From: Marsupella aquatica
Taxonomy: Eukaryota > Marchantiophyta
Assembly: GCA_973895155.1 (NCBI GenBank)
Contig: OZ316891.1
Location: 24,614,001 to 24,678,000 of the forward strand
Reading direction: 5' to 3'
Length of the DNA: 64,000 nt
Translations under genes and position numbers: made by a program
The notes under the pieces: generated by a model
The model's database searches: none
Seen by the model: the letters and a program-made list of their open reading frames with translations, nothing else
Told to the model about the DNA's origin: nothing
Shown here: positions 1-10,580 of the stretch, piece after piece
How positions within the stretch are numbered: the stretch's first letter is position 1
How the letters are laid out: each line of letters starts with the position of its first letter

Positions 1-3000
1 CAAAGTTGATACCAGGAAGACCTTGCCTGACAAGGAGTTCCGGTCGTTCCCCGGGCCATCAACGAAGAATGGCTTCTTCCGGAACACCTGCACCAACCCG
101 CACATAGGAGAGATGATCGACTTCTTGCGGGTGACCATGCATTGTAACTTGCCGAGGGCAGAGATCGGCAAGGCACAGGTCTATCTGGCAGAAAGGCCAG
201 ACCCAAGCCGGGACTACAACGGGTACCTCCTCAACCAATTGAAGAAGATCTTAAAGGAGGAGCAGCAGGTAATCGGCATGGGGAGCGTGTCGCGGCTTGG
301 CTATCACATGCCGCTGTTGTGCCGGTATGCCAGAGGTCAGACTTTTGCCCCGGTACTTCCCCTGCAGGTAAGGGCACCCGAGGAAGCTCCAACGCCGAGG
401 CCGTTGGCTGAGAAGCCTCAACCACCTGTTAGTCCTACGATCGAGCAGGTGTTTAGGCCCAGGAAGGAAGACTTGCCGATGCAGCAACCAGGCATGCAGA
501 GTCTGCTGAAACTACTGGAGAAAGAAAAGAAATCGGCATCGGCAACAACAACGGCAACGGCAACAATGCAGGACACTACTACAGAGGTAGGCCTACACCG
601 GCTCACAAGAGAAAACCCCTTTGCTGGAGACAAGGAGAGAATCAGGCCGGAATCCAAGCCAGGTGTTCGAATGTACGTGGGAACCTCAAGCTCCGAATCT
701 GAGGCAGAATTGCCTGAAGCTCCTACCGACGAAGAGGAGAGGGAGAAGCCGGACGTCCAAGAGGTAGAGGAGGCAGTGGAGGACTGCAGCCATGATAATT
801 CCGGCTATGGGTCGGACCATCACGTTCCAGGAGTAAGGACCTGTGGCCGGTTTGTCCCCACACTTCCAAGGGTAGTGCGAGGGGACCCCAACCAGCAGAG
901 TAGCCCTGAGTCTCCCCCACCAGATGTTGCTCCCCCGAGCTTCGACGGCATAAAACAGATGGTGCAGGAATTTCAGGAGCGAATCAAGCAGGAGGAAGAG
1001 GCCGCCCTAGCTAAGGAAAAGGATTTACCAGGAGGAGATTGGCCGGAGGACATCAGGCGGCTAGCCGAAAAAGGAAGCAAACCTCTAGCCACGATTGAAG
1101 AGATCCGCAGGACGGCTTGGGAGCAGAGGCCACGATGGGCGATGCCGATCACTTCTACTTACTCCACCTACGCTAAGAATAGAGCCATGGAGTATGGTGA
1201 GATGTGTGGGGAACTTGCGCTCGGCATCTTTGGAGAGGAGTTGGAGGTAGGACCCTTTTTCCATAGGGAGCAGTTGGAGAAGCACCAATTAGAAGAAGCG
1301 GTGGCTTTAGAGAGAAGCAAGAAGGACGAGGTCATTCGGCGGCTTAGGAGGATGGAAGCCGAGATTGAAGATCTAAGGGCGGCCAAGAAAGCCCAAGATG
1401 AACTGCGGATTAAACGACATGAGCTGAACATCATGCAGGGGCAGTTGGACACCGCGCAGGCTGATAATCAGAATATCAAGGATAAACTGACTCAGACGCA
1501 GGAAGAGTTGGCCGACACGATCAAAGAGAGGGAGAAGTGGAAGCAAGAGCTGAAGAATACAGAGGAGGCCCACATAACAGCCAATAGCCGGGCCATGGCG
1601 GAGACCCAAAGAAAGGAATGGGCGTTGAAAGGGGAGCTCGAGAAAATCCGCGGAGCCCTTGAACAGAAGGAGGTCGAGTTAGGGAAATCCTATCAAGGGA
1701 TTATGGCGCTGCAGCAGGAGCTTGCGTCCCTGACGGCCAGCTTCAAGGCCGACCTAAGGGAGAAGGACGAGATGCTCGAACAGACTTACGCCAAGATGAA
1801 CCAGATGGAGTCTGTCATCATTGCAGAGCTCGACAAGGAGCTAAGAGCAACCCAGGAGGAGAGGGCTACCTTGAAGAAGGAATTGGAGGAAGCCCACAGG
1901 GAGCAGGAGGAGGCCAAAAACGAGCTGGAGGGGGCACGTAAGGACCTGGATGAAACCCAAGAGGAGTTGGAGGAAATCATGAGGAAGATGGAGAACCTAC
2001 AGCGGCGGGCCGACAACCAAACAGAGCGGCTGAAGAAACAAGCCACAGTATTTAAATGCTTAGCTGCAGCAGGTCCATCTCCCGTTGGGACAAACCAGTT
2101 ACCAGGGGTGGTAATTGCCGAAGGACAAGCCGCGCCAACTGCACCAGTGCCGGAAGTAAGTGGGAAGGGGAAGGGACCAGCTGCCGAGCCACCAACGAAG
2201 AAGAAGCGGAAACCTTCAGGGTCAAGGAGTAATACGACTTCACAGGCCGTGGTGATCAAGGAGGTAGACCCAGCACCGACCCCAGACAGGGTCACGGCTA
2301 AGGATCCAACTACCCTAGGGGAAGGGGAGGCCAAAGCCGTGGGAGTGGCTGAGGCCAAAGCCGTGGGTATTGCTGAGGCCGGTGTCGAGGCTGAAGCCGA
2401 AGGTGGACCCAGTCAGGCCGATGGAGAGTTGACTCGGTCAAGGGCAGGTAATCTGTCAGTAGGCGGGCCAACGGCAGTGGCTGAGGAGGAAGTGTTGGGG
2501 GCGTCCATTAAGGATCCACCACCGGTGTCGTGACGGTGCAAGGGCGCCGTTCCTTTTAGGGAGGGCGGACGTGGAGGGAGGAGGCGTGAGTGGGCAGGGC
2601 GGGCGTGGATCTCCACGTTTAGGATTAGGATCAGAACCAGGAGCGGCCCTGACACTTAGCTTAGTGGGATTGCGGTCCCACTGGTAGGAGCAACACTTGT
2701 GCTCCTGCCTTGCTGTACATAGGTAGATTCGGGCAAGTAGATTATTGTTAAGTAGATTAGGCTTACGATGCAAAGAATGGCGGATCCACTACCAGGATAA
2801 GTACCTGGGCAGCGGGGAGCTCAGGGCCTCTTCTTTAGCAAGTTTTTAGTTTGCACCAGCCGGGCTGGGATCAAGTAGTACGAGAAGCTCTCGGTTAGTC
2901 ATACAGTGACCCTTGTGTATATTCATGTTTCCTCATGCCTAAGAGCTGAATAGAGTTGGCCTCATGGCTTAGTTCGCAGAACTTGTGTATGAGATGTACT

Positions 3001-3445
3001 GTTTGTATGGCAAGTGCATGGTATGACTCAGTCAGAATGAGTCATTTTGCTATTTGTGTGTCGCATTAACTTGTGTGAAGAGTGCCCACATCAACAGAAG
3101 GAAGGAAAGTAAGCAGGGGAGTGAGAGTTGGATGTGTCGAGCTGAGAGAGGTCTTAGCGGCTTAACCAAGCCTATTGGGGATCATTCCGGCGGCGGAATC
3201 CAAACATACCTAACAAGAAGACAGGGGAAGACAGGGGAAGGCCTATATTAGGCCGGCTACGTATCTCATGACCCGATGAAGGATCTATCCAGTATATGTG
3301 TGTAAAATGTTAATAGTAGTAGTAGAAGGTTAGCAGCGTCCCATGCCGCTAAGCTGCGGAAACGGCCTCGCCAAGCACGAAACCTGCGGGAATCGGCTTG
3401 AGCTGGGGGGTTTCTTGGGTTTAGGGAGCCATGGGACGCACCACA
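1..3445 (+). mobile_element. Family A giant LTR, copy 1 (5' part outside window)
   Basis: This stretch matches 59631-63104 of the complete family A LTR almost base for base and ends with the same terminal bases (GCACCACA) at 3445. The 5' end lies outside the window. It holds the LTR-encoded gene (stop at 2533) and then about 900 bp of non-coding LTR 3' region, which includes short GTAGATT repeats near 2725-2760 and a TAGTAGTAG run near 3315. No primer binding site or gag follows; instead an inverted LTR fragment starts at 3446. It is therefore a solo LTR or the 3' LTR of an element. The close match to the 58-63 kb copy points to recent activity. Confidence 0.88.
2..2533 (+). CDS. LTR-encoded PMD-like/coiled-coil protein, family A copy 1 (partial, open frame)
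   Basis: The frame is open from base 2 to the TGA at 2531-2533 with no break, about 843 residues; the N-terminus lies outside the window. The start of this piece is the end of a region resembling a plant mobile domain (see the inverted copy at 3446-4617 for the rest). A Pro/Glu/Ser-rich linker follows (roughly residues 125-370). Next comes a long heptad-type coiled coil rich in Glu, Lys, Gln and Leu (roughly 430-680), and then an Ala/Gly/Pro-rich tail with a basic KKKRK stretch that looks like a nuclear localisation signal. Function is unknown. It lies wholly inside an LTR, so every complete element would carry two copies. This is the only one of the three plus-strand family A genes without a nonsense codon. 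It could be a structural or DNA-tethering accessory protein; that is inference. Confidence 0.72.
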   Translation, partial: KVDTRKTLPDKEFRSFPGPSTKNGFFRNTCTNPHIGEMIDFLRVTMHCNLPRAEIGKAQVYLAERPDPSRDYNGYLLNQLKKILKEEQQVIGMGSVSRLGYHMPLLCRYARGQTFAPVLPLQVRAPEEAPTPRPLAEKPQPPVSPTIEQVFRPRKEDLPMQQPGMQSLLKLLEKEKKSASATTTATATMQDTTTEVGLHRLTRENPFAGDKERIRPESKPGVRMYVGTSSSESEAELPEAPTDEEEREKPDVQEVEEAVEDCSHDNSGYGSDHHVPGVRTCGRFVPTLPRVVRGDPNQQSSPESPPPDVAPPSFDGIKQMVQEFQERIKQEEEAALAKEKDLPGGDWPEDIRRLAEKGSKPLATIEEIRRTAWEQRPRWAMPITSTYSTYAKNRAMEYGEMCGELALGIFGEELEVGPFFHREQLEKHQLEEAVALERSKKDEVIRRLRRMEAEIEDLRAAKKAQDELRIKRHELNIMQGQLDTAQADNQNIKDKLTQTQEELADTIKEREKWKQELKNTEEAHITANSRAMAETQRKEWALKGELEKIRGALEQKEVELGKSYQGIMALQQELASLTASFKADLREKDEMLEQTYAKMNQMESVIIAELDKELRATQEERATLKKELEEAHREQEEAKNELEGARKDLDETQEELEEIMRKMENLQRRADNQTERLKKQATVFKCLAAAGPSPVGTNQLPGVVIAEGQAAPTAPVPEVSGKGKGPAAEPPTKKKRKPSGSRSNTTSQAVVIKEVDPAPTPDRVTAKDPTTLGEGEAKAVGVAEAKAVGIAEAGVEAEAEGGPSQADGELTRSRAGNLSVGGPTAVAEEEVLGASIKDPPPVS

Positions 3446-4617
3446 TGCGGGTTGGTGCAGGTGTTTCGGAAGAAGCCATTCTTCGTTGATGGCCCGGGGA
3501 ACGACCGAAACTCTTTGTCAGGCAAGGTCTTCCTGGTATCAACCTTGGTCTTATTGCCTATCGGCAAGCCAAACACTTTGGCAATTACCTTGGGAGTAAG
3601 ATAGAAATCCTTCCCATATATCCTCGTGCAATTGGTCTCGGGTTCCCATGACCCCACGAATTCTAATAGGTCTGAATTCGGCACCTCCGGCTTCAGCCAT
3701 GGTAATCTTACAAAGGCCTCTAAGCCGGATCCGGCCATGAAGCCTTGGTACTTCTTGGTCTGCATGGCCGTAAAGCATGCATCCTCCTCCCGTGCAAAAT
3801 GTAGTTGCACCTCCACCGGTAGAGTTGCCGCCCAACCCTTCCAGGTGTCATCCCTGGTTGGAATGGCATTAATGGGATCGACCTCCTCCACTTTGGCTTC
3901 TCCCTGCCTCCTGCTCTGCTGCTCGGCTGGCTTCGTTGGTGCCGCCAACCTCGTTCTTTTGGCCGGGGTGGCTTCATCGTTGATGGCTCCCTTCCTCTTC
4001 ATCTTGGTTGCCGTGGAGGTTTCTCCTAGCACTGTTGCCTGGGTCCACCTTTCCGTGCTACCCTTCAATTCCCAGTGTATGTCGTTGCAGTTCTTGATGG
4101 CCTCTCGAATGCCGATGATTCTGTCTTCGCAAAACAGAAGATCGTCGAGCTGATTGGAAGTAGGAGTCCACAAGAACTCGGCCTTGATGAGTTCGCCTCC
4201 TAAGAAAGCCGTTTTCTGCAGCTCCCACAATCGAGCGAGCTCCTGTCGTTCTCGAGCTGCCCTTTTTGATTCTTCGTCCTCGTAAGTCTTGATGTACTCA
4301 GTTGCCCGTTTGAACAGGCATCCCCAGAAATGTGCCGCTTGATTGACGTTGCTCATACCCTCCTTAGGTCGATTGTCAGTATCTACTCTCTCCCCGAGTG
4401 CTTGCCTAAGCAGCTGACAGTAGTTGGCCTCCCGTAGTCGTCTGCCTAGTTCGTGCTCGCAAATGAGCCACCATCTCCTACAAGCGCTCCTTACCCCTCT
4501 CCTCTTCCGGTCCTTCCTCCCGTTGATCCTTCCTAGCCGCCGACGCTTAGCGTGCCCTAACCCTAATCGAGTTTTCACCCCCAGCGTCCTTACCTCCGGC
4601 CTCGGCCCGGGTTCCAT
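3446..4617 (-). CDS. N-terminal half of LTR-encoded family A protein (cut by insertion)
   Basis: An open frame runs from the ATG at 4617 leftwards for about 390 residues, until the LTR sequence is interrupted at 3446. It supplies the N-terminus missing from copy 1. It starts with a basic Arg-rich segment, then helical sequence, then a basic Lys/Arg patch (KRTR), then a region with LPW, a WEPET motif, LTPKVIAKVFGLP and a C-terminal NGFFRNTC. The W-PET and LTP...FGLP spacing resembles the start of plant mobile domains (PMD, often found in transposons). That is my reading of the motif, not a search result. The reading frame is intact up to the break. Confidence 0.6.
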
Positions 4618-4732
4618 AGTCGCCCCTAATTGTTTATATTTTCCTTGTTTTGTCCCTATACTAAGGTGTTTCCAGGGTGCATTCCTGCTTTACCTACTTA
4701 ACTGGCCGAGTGATTCCTGGCTAGGCATCACA
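3446..4732 (-). mobile_element. Inverted 5' fragment of family A LTR
   Basis: On the minus strand this begins at 4732 with the exact family A LTR start (TGTGATGCC) and runs through LTR sequence equivalent to about 58445-59728. It stops where copy 1 ends at 3445. To its right, at 4733, family A sequence resumes on the plus strand in mid-LTR. Both joints involve an exact LTR terminus (TGTG at 4732, CACA at 3445). That fits nested insertion: this minus copy sits in the plus copy at 4733-8518, and copy 1 sits in this minus copy. The other halves should lie to the left of the window. Confidence 0.82.
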
Positions 4733-7700
4733 TGCATGCTTTACGGCCATGCAGACCAAGAAGTACCAAGGATTCATGGCCGGATCTGGCTTGGAAGCCT
4801 TTGTAAGATTACCATGGCTGAAGCCGGAGGTGCCGGACTCAGACTTATTAGAATTCGTGGGATCATGGGAACCCGAGACCAATTTCACGAGGGTGTATGG
4901 GAAGGATTTCTATCTCACTCCCCGGGTGATTGCTGAGGTGTTTGGCTTGCCGATGGGTAATAAGACCAAGGTTGATACCAGGAAGACCTTACTTGACAAG
5001 GAGTTCTGGTCGTTCCCAAGACCATCAACAAAGAATGGCTTCTTCCGGAACACCTTCACCAACTCGCACATTGGAGAGATGATCGATTTCTTGCGGGTGA
5101 CCATGAACTGTACTTGCCGAGGGCAGAGATCGGCAAGGCTCAGGTCTACCTGGCAGAAAGGCCAGACCCAAGCCGGGATTACAACGGGTACCTCCTCAAC
5201 CAACTGAAGAAGATCTTGAAGGAGGAACAGCAGGTGATTTGCGTGGGAAGCGTGTCCCGGCTTGGCTATCACATGCCGCTGTTGTGCCGGTATGCCAAAA
5301 GTCAAATCTTTGCCCCAGTACTTCCCCTATTGGCAAGGGCACCAGAGGAGGTTCCAGAGCAGGGGCCGGCACCAGAGAAGCCCAACCAGCCCGACAGTCC
5401 GATGATTGAGTAGGTGTTTCGGACAAGGAAAGAAGACTTGCCGATGCAGCAACCAGGCATGCAAAATCTGCTGAAATTGCTGAAGGAAAAGAGAACGGTT
5501 CCGGCAACGGCAACAGTTCCGGCAATGGCAACGGCAACGGCACCGATACAGGACGCTCCCCCAGAGGTTGGCCTAAGCCGACTCAGAAGGGAAGACCCCT
5601 TTATCGGAGCCAAGGAGAGAAGGAGGCCAGAACACAAGCCGGGAGTGTGAATGTATATGGGAGCCTCAAGCCCCGAATCAGAGGCAGAGCAGCCTAAGGC
5701 TCCTTCCCGCGGAGAGCAGAGGGAGACGACAGCCTGGAAACCAGAGGAACCAGAGGCCATTTTCATGACTGGACCAGGGGAACAAAGGGAGAAGCCGGGA
5801 GTCCAAGTAGTGGAGGAGGCGGTGGAGGACTACAGCAATGATAACTCTAGCTATGGGTCGGATCATCATGTTCCAGGAGTAAGGACCTATGGCCAATTTA
5901 TCCCCACGCTTCCAAGAGTAGTTCGAGGGGACCCCACCCAACAGAGTAGCCCCGAGTCTCCCCCACCAGAGATTGCTCCCCCAAGCTTTGACGGCATAAA
6001 GCAGACGGCACAAGAATTTCAGGAGCGACTTAGGGAGGAAGAGAAAGCAGCCCTGGCTAGGGAGAAGGATTTACCAGGAGGAGATTGGCCGGAGGACATC
6101 AAGCGGCTTGCCAAAAAAAGAAACAACCCTCTTGCCACCATAGAAGAAATCCGCAAGGCGGCTTGGGAGCAAAGGCCGCGGTGGTTGATGCCGATGACTT
6201 CTAGTTACTCCATCTATGCTAAGGGTAGAGCCATGGAGTACGGGGAGATGTGTGGGGACCTGGCGCTCAGCATCTTTGGGGAGGAGTTGGAGCAGGGACC
6301 CTTTTTCCAGAGGGAGATGTTGGAAAAGCACCGATTAGAAGAAGCGGTGGCTTTGGAGAGAAGCAAGAAGGACGAGGTCATCCGGCGGCTTAGGGAGAAG
6401 GAAGCCAAGGTGGAAGTCCTGCAGGTGGCCAAGAAAGCCCAAGATGAGCTACGGATTAAGCGGCATGAGCTAAACATCATGCAGGGGCAGTTGGATACCG
6501 CTCAGTCTGACAATCAGATTATCAAAGATAAACTAACTCGGACCCAAGGAGAGTTGGCCGGCGCAGTCAAAGAAAGAGAGAAATGGAAGCGGGAGCTAAG
6601 GGATGCAGAGGAGGCCCACTTAGCAACCAACAATTGGGCAATGGTAGAGAACCAGAGAATGGAGAGGGCGTTGAAAGGAGAGCTCAAAGATATCCGCGGA
6701 GCCCTTGAGCAGAAGGAAGCAGAGTTAGGGAAATCCTATCAAGGGATTATTGCGCTGTAGCAGGAGCTTGCATCCCTAACGGCCAGCTTCAAGGCTCACC
6801 TGCATGAAAAGGACGACCAGCTCGACCAGACTTATGCCAAGATGAATAAGATGGAGTCTGTGGTCGTAGCAGAGCTCGACAAGGAGCTAAGAGCAACCCA
6901 GGAGGAGAGGGCTACCTTAAAGAAAGAATTGGAGGAAGCCAACAAGGAGCTGGAGGAGGCTTGCAAGGACCTGGACGAGACCCAAGAGGAGTTGGAGGAA
7001 ATCACAAGGAAGATGGAGAACCTACAGCGGCGGGCCGACAACCAAACGGAGCGGCTGAAGACACAAGCCGCAGTATTTAAATGCTTGGCTTCATCAGGTC
7101 CAACTCCAATTGGGGGAACCCAGTTACCAGGGGTAGTATTGGCCGCAGGACAAGCCGAAACACTCACCCCGGTGGCGAAGGTAAGTGGCAAAGGGAAGGA
7201 ACCGGCTGTCAAAATAGGGAAGAAGAAGAAGCAGAAACCTTCTAGGTCTGGGAGTTATACGGCTTCTCAAGCCGTTGTGACCAAGAAGATAAACCCAACA
7301 CCAATCTTCGGCATTGGCACGGCGATGGATCCACCAGTCCTAGGAAGTGGAGATGGCAAGGCTGAGGTCGGGAGAACCAGTAATGATGTCGATGTACCGG
7401 ATCCTCCACTAGAACATGCCGGGGAGGCCGTAGTTGTATCGGAGGCCGTGACCAATGCTGAGGCCAAAGCCAAGGGTGGACCCAGTCAGGCCAATGAAGA
7501 GTTGACTCGGTCAAGGGCAGGTAATCTGTCAGAAGACGGACCAATGACAGTGGCTACGGAGGAAGCGTTGGGGGCGTCCATTGAGAACCAGCCACCGGTG
7601 TCGTGACGGTGTAAGGGCGCCGTCCCTTTTAGGGAAGGCGGACGTGGAGGTAGGAGGCGTGAGTGAGCAGGGCGGGCGCTGATCTCCAAGTTTAGACTTA

Positions 7701-8518
7701 GGATCAGGACCAGGAGACGGCCCTGACATTTAGATTAGTGGGATTTTGGATCCACGGGTGAGGGCAACACTTGTGCTCCTGCCTCGCTGTACATAGGTAG
7801 ATTACAGTCAGGTAGATTACAGTAGGTAGATTAGGCTTACGCTGCAAGGAATCAGGCGGATCCACGACCAGGATAAGTACTTGGGCTACGGGGAGTTTAG
7901 GGCCTCTTCTTTAGCAAGTTTTTAGTTGCACCAGCAGGGCTGGGATCAAGTAGTAAGAGAAGCTCTTGGTTAGTTATACAGTGACTCTTGTGTATATTCA
8001 TGTTTCCTCATACCTAAGAACTGAATAGAGTTGGCCTCATGGCTTAGTTCGCAGAGCTTGTGTATGAGATGTACTATTTGTATTGCAAGTGCATGGTATA
8101 ACTCAGTCAAAAGGAGTCATTTTGCTATTTGTGTGTTGCATTAACTTGTGTGAAGAGTGCCCACACCAACAAGTAGAAGGGAAGTAAGCAAGGGAGTGAG
8201 AGTTGGATGTGTCGAGCTGAGAGAGGTCTTAGTGGCTTAACCAAACCAATTGGGGATCATTCCGGCGGCAGAATCCAAATATACCTGACCAACAGGAGGG
8301 AAAGACAAGAGAAGGTCTAGATTAGGCCAACTGCATATCTCATGACCCGATGAAGAATCTATCCAGTATATGTGTGTAAAATGTTAATAGTAGTAGTAGG
8401 AAGTTAGTAGCATCCCATGTCGCTAAACCGCGGAAATGGCCTCGCCGAGCACAAAACCTGCGGGAATCGGCTTGTGCGGGGGGTTTCTTGGGTTTGGGGA
8501 GCCATGGGAAGCACCACA
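4733..8518 (+). mobile_element. Family A LTR, copy 2 (5' part displaced by nested insertion)
   Basis: This corresponds to 59393-63104 of the complete LTR and ends at 8518 with the family's CACA terminus. It is clearly more diverged from copies 1 and 3 than they are from each other, so it is an older insertion. The non-coding 3' part (7607-8518) parallels 2534-3445. At 8519 it joins the coding sequence of the leftward transposase-like gene of element P1, which it interrupts. Confidence 0.85.
4749..7606 (+). pseudogene. LTR-encoded family A protein, copy 2 (frameshift and three stops)
   Basis: The same protein as at 2-2533, beginning within the PMD-like region. A one-base deletion near 5112 shifts the frame. 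TAG at 5411, TGA at 5648 and TAG at 6758 interrupt it, where the other copies have CAG, CGA and CAG. The coiled coil is about a dozen residues shorter than in copies 1 and 3, and the basic motif in the tail reads KKKKQK. An insertion near 5730-5790 enlarges the acidic linker. The stop at 7604-7606 is shared with the other copies. It is not expected to make a full-length product. Confidence 0.8.
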
Positions 8519-9149
8519 ATATCTATGTGACATTTGCTCACGAAGATGTTGTGCTCGCTTTTCTTCAATTTCAGCACGTTCTTTTTTCCTTCTTTCTCGC
8601 ATCAAACTGTCTTTGTATTCACAACAAAGAGTACACTTGGCAAATGCACCATCTTTATGAAAACTGAAGTTTGCAAATGAGTTGCTCCAGATCTTGTAGA
8701 GAGTATTCTCTGTGACAGGAGGAAGCCCTTCTTCCTTCATCTTTGTTCTCACATCTTCCAGAATCTCTAGCTTCTTGTAACACGCCGGAAGATGGTACTC
8801 AATAGAGTCTGTCCCATGTGCCCCTCCTAAGGCATATGAGGCATGGGCTCTGCATTTCAAGTCAAAAAAACCTCCAACAGAGCTCGTGCATGCAAAGTAT
8901 TTGCCCTTGTTTTCATCAAGCCCGTATTGCCATGGAACCCAATTTTGCATCCCTCCACATATCTCCTTTTGTAATCATAATATTTGGTGTGGCTAAAACC
9001 GTGGATAATTGCAATGCATGTCTGCATACGACCATACCCTTAAGAACATGGTGTCCCTTATCACAAACATCATCCTCTCTATAGTGAAAGAGGTTGAAAA
9101 TGTGTAACGTTTTTGACTCGCTTGACATCCCATGAAATTCCATCCTAAT

Positions 9150-9154
9150 ATCTT
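9150..9154. repeat. Target site duplication, left (ATCTT)
   Basis: Five bases ATCTT immediately before the LTR start TGTGACGC at 9155; identical to 11478-11482. Confidence 0.9.
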
Positions 9155-9512
9155 TGTGACGCCGCCGGTACGGCGGTTAATGAGTGATTCAGTCTAACTG
9201 CGCTCGGCACGCGCGTTAGGTGGGTCTTAGGCCGCTATTATTAGCATAACGACAGTATTTAGGTAATCATTAGGGGTAGGACATCATTAGGCAATAAGGG
9301 GGACTTCAGGTTCGGGCTGGCGGCGGGTCGCTATTCGCACACCCGGGTTACGAGCGTGGATGGGCCCCTCCCTCGGGTCCGTATAACGAACTTAAGGAAG
9401 CGGCCACTGACACACGCTGACTCAGACCGGCGGAGTGGCCGGTACACCACAAGCGTGAGCGGTTCAACCTATGGGCGTCGAGGAGACGTCGGGGGTCGAC
9501 AAGCCCTCAAAG

Positions 9513-9520
9513 TATAAAAG
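9513..9520 (+). promoter_or_regulatory. TATA box of family B LTR
   Basis: TATAAAAG within a GC-rich LTR context about 360 bp from the LTR start. The same element is at the same relative place in the minus-strand copy (39810-39817), in otherwise diverged surroundings, which supports a real core promoter. Transcription would begin about 30 bp downstream, ahead of the LTR-encoded gene. Confidence 0.7.
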
Positions 9521-9551
9521 GGGAGCCAACCCTTTGTAGTGCACCAGTCCA

Positions 9552-10580
9552 GTGGACACGCCAGCTTCACCCACCCCACCTCCACAAATAGCTGTAATCG
9601 TAACCGAGGAGGCGCCGGAGGGGTCGGTCGTCGCAACCGTTGATGCGACCCAACTAGCCGGGCTAAGTACAGAAGTTGGTACGGCAGAGGTCTTACCCGA
9701 ACCCGGGTCTCCCAAGGACCCGCCGGTGGCAATTCCGGAGAACCGGACATCGCTGCAGGAGGACACTCCAGCCCCTTCCAACGTTATGTCCCCAGGGCTG
9801 GACGTCACTGCCCCGGCCCCTGCGCGTGTTGATGTCTGCCCGTGCCCAAATCCGGACAGGCACAACTTGGACCACCCGAAACTCTTCGTACAGGGTACGT
9901 TTCTGAACAGGCTTCTGGGAGATTTCTCTCATCAAATTGCCCGGGATACCGGGGAGTTCATGGCCCGAAAGGTAGCCTGTTTCTTCAATCAGGAGTTGGT
10001 TGCCGCCGTAAAGGCAGGTCGGGCCCAGTCGGAGGCCCTTCAGAGGATAGAGCGGTACCAGGTGGAGTCCGTGTACCTAAAGAACGAAGTGGCGGCTCAA
10101 GAGGCTGAGCTTCTGCAACTACGACCCAAGGTTGCAGCCGCCGATGAGTTGTTAGCAAAGGCATACGCTCTTACCGCCCTAGCCGAACAGGCCAAAGCTG
10201 GGAACGAGGCCGAGATTACACTACTCCGGAACCAGATTGACAGTTTGAAGAAACAAGCTGTCACCTGGCAGAAAGACCTGGAGGAGGCCGAGGAGCGAGC
10301 CCAGCGGGACGCGACGGAGATAGCCACGCTGCAGGCCAAGATGGCATGGCTCCAAACCGAGGCCGAGAAGCAGGACCAGCTGGCGGGTAAACTGACGAGC
10401 GACGCCCAGCAGCTGGAGGAGGCATGTCAGGAGGCAGCAGAGGAGACGGACGCGGCGAGGCGAGAGAACGAATCTCTGCTGGACCAGGTCCAGCTCCTCA
10501 AAGCGGACAATGACAGGCTTCGAAGGCAGCGGGATGGCCGTTCCCATTCGGGCGGCTCTGGCAAGCATGCCAGGCATTAG
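9552..10580 (+). pseudogene. LTR-encoded family B coiled-coil protein, N-terminal half deleted
   Basis: An open frame of about 340 residues ends at TAG 10578-10580. It has a Pro/Thr-rich segment, then a region with LLGDFSHQIARDTGEFMARK, then a coiled coil of roughly 190 residues ending in a Ser/Gly/His basic tail. The minus-strand copy (39709-37114) has a further ~530 residues of N-terminal sequence, including the PMD-like region, which are absent here. The deletion joins two AGTCCA-like sites. There is no ATG at the head of the open frame; the first in-frame ATG is near 9785. It is probably not functional, although the coiled coil itself is uninterrupted. Confidence 0.7.

Noticed and set aside
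1786-2358. Long minus-strand open frame opposite the LTR gene
   Set aside because: Shadow of the coiled-coil gene; Ser/Leu-rich composition is the reverse complement of Glu/Lys codons.
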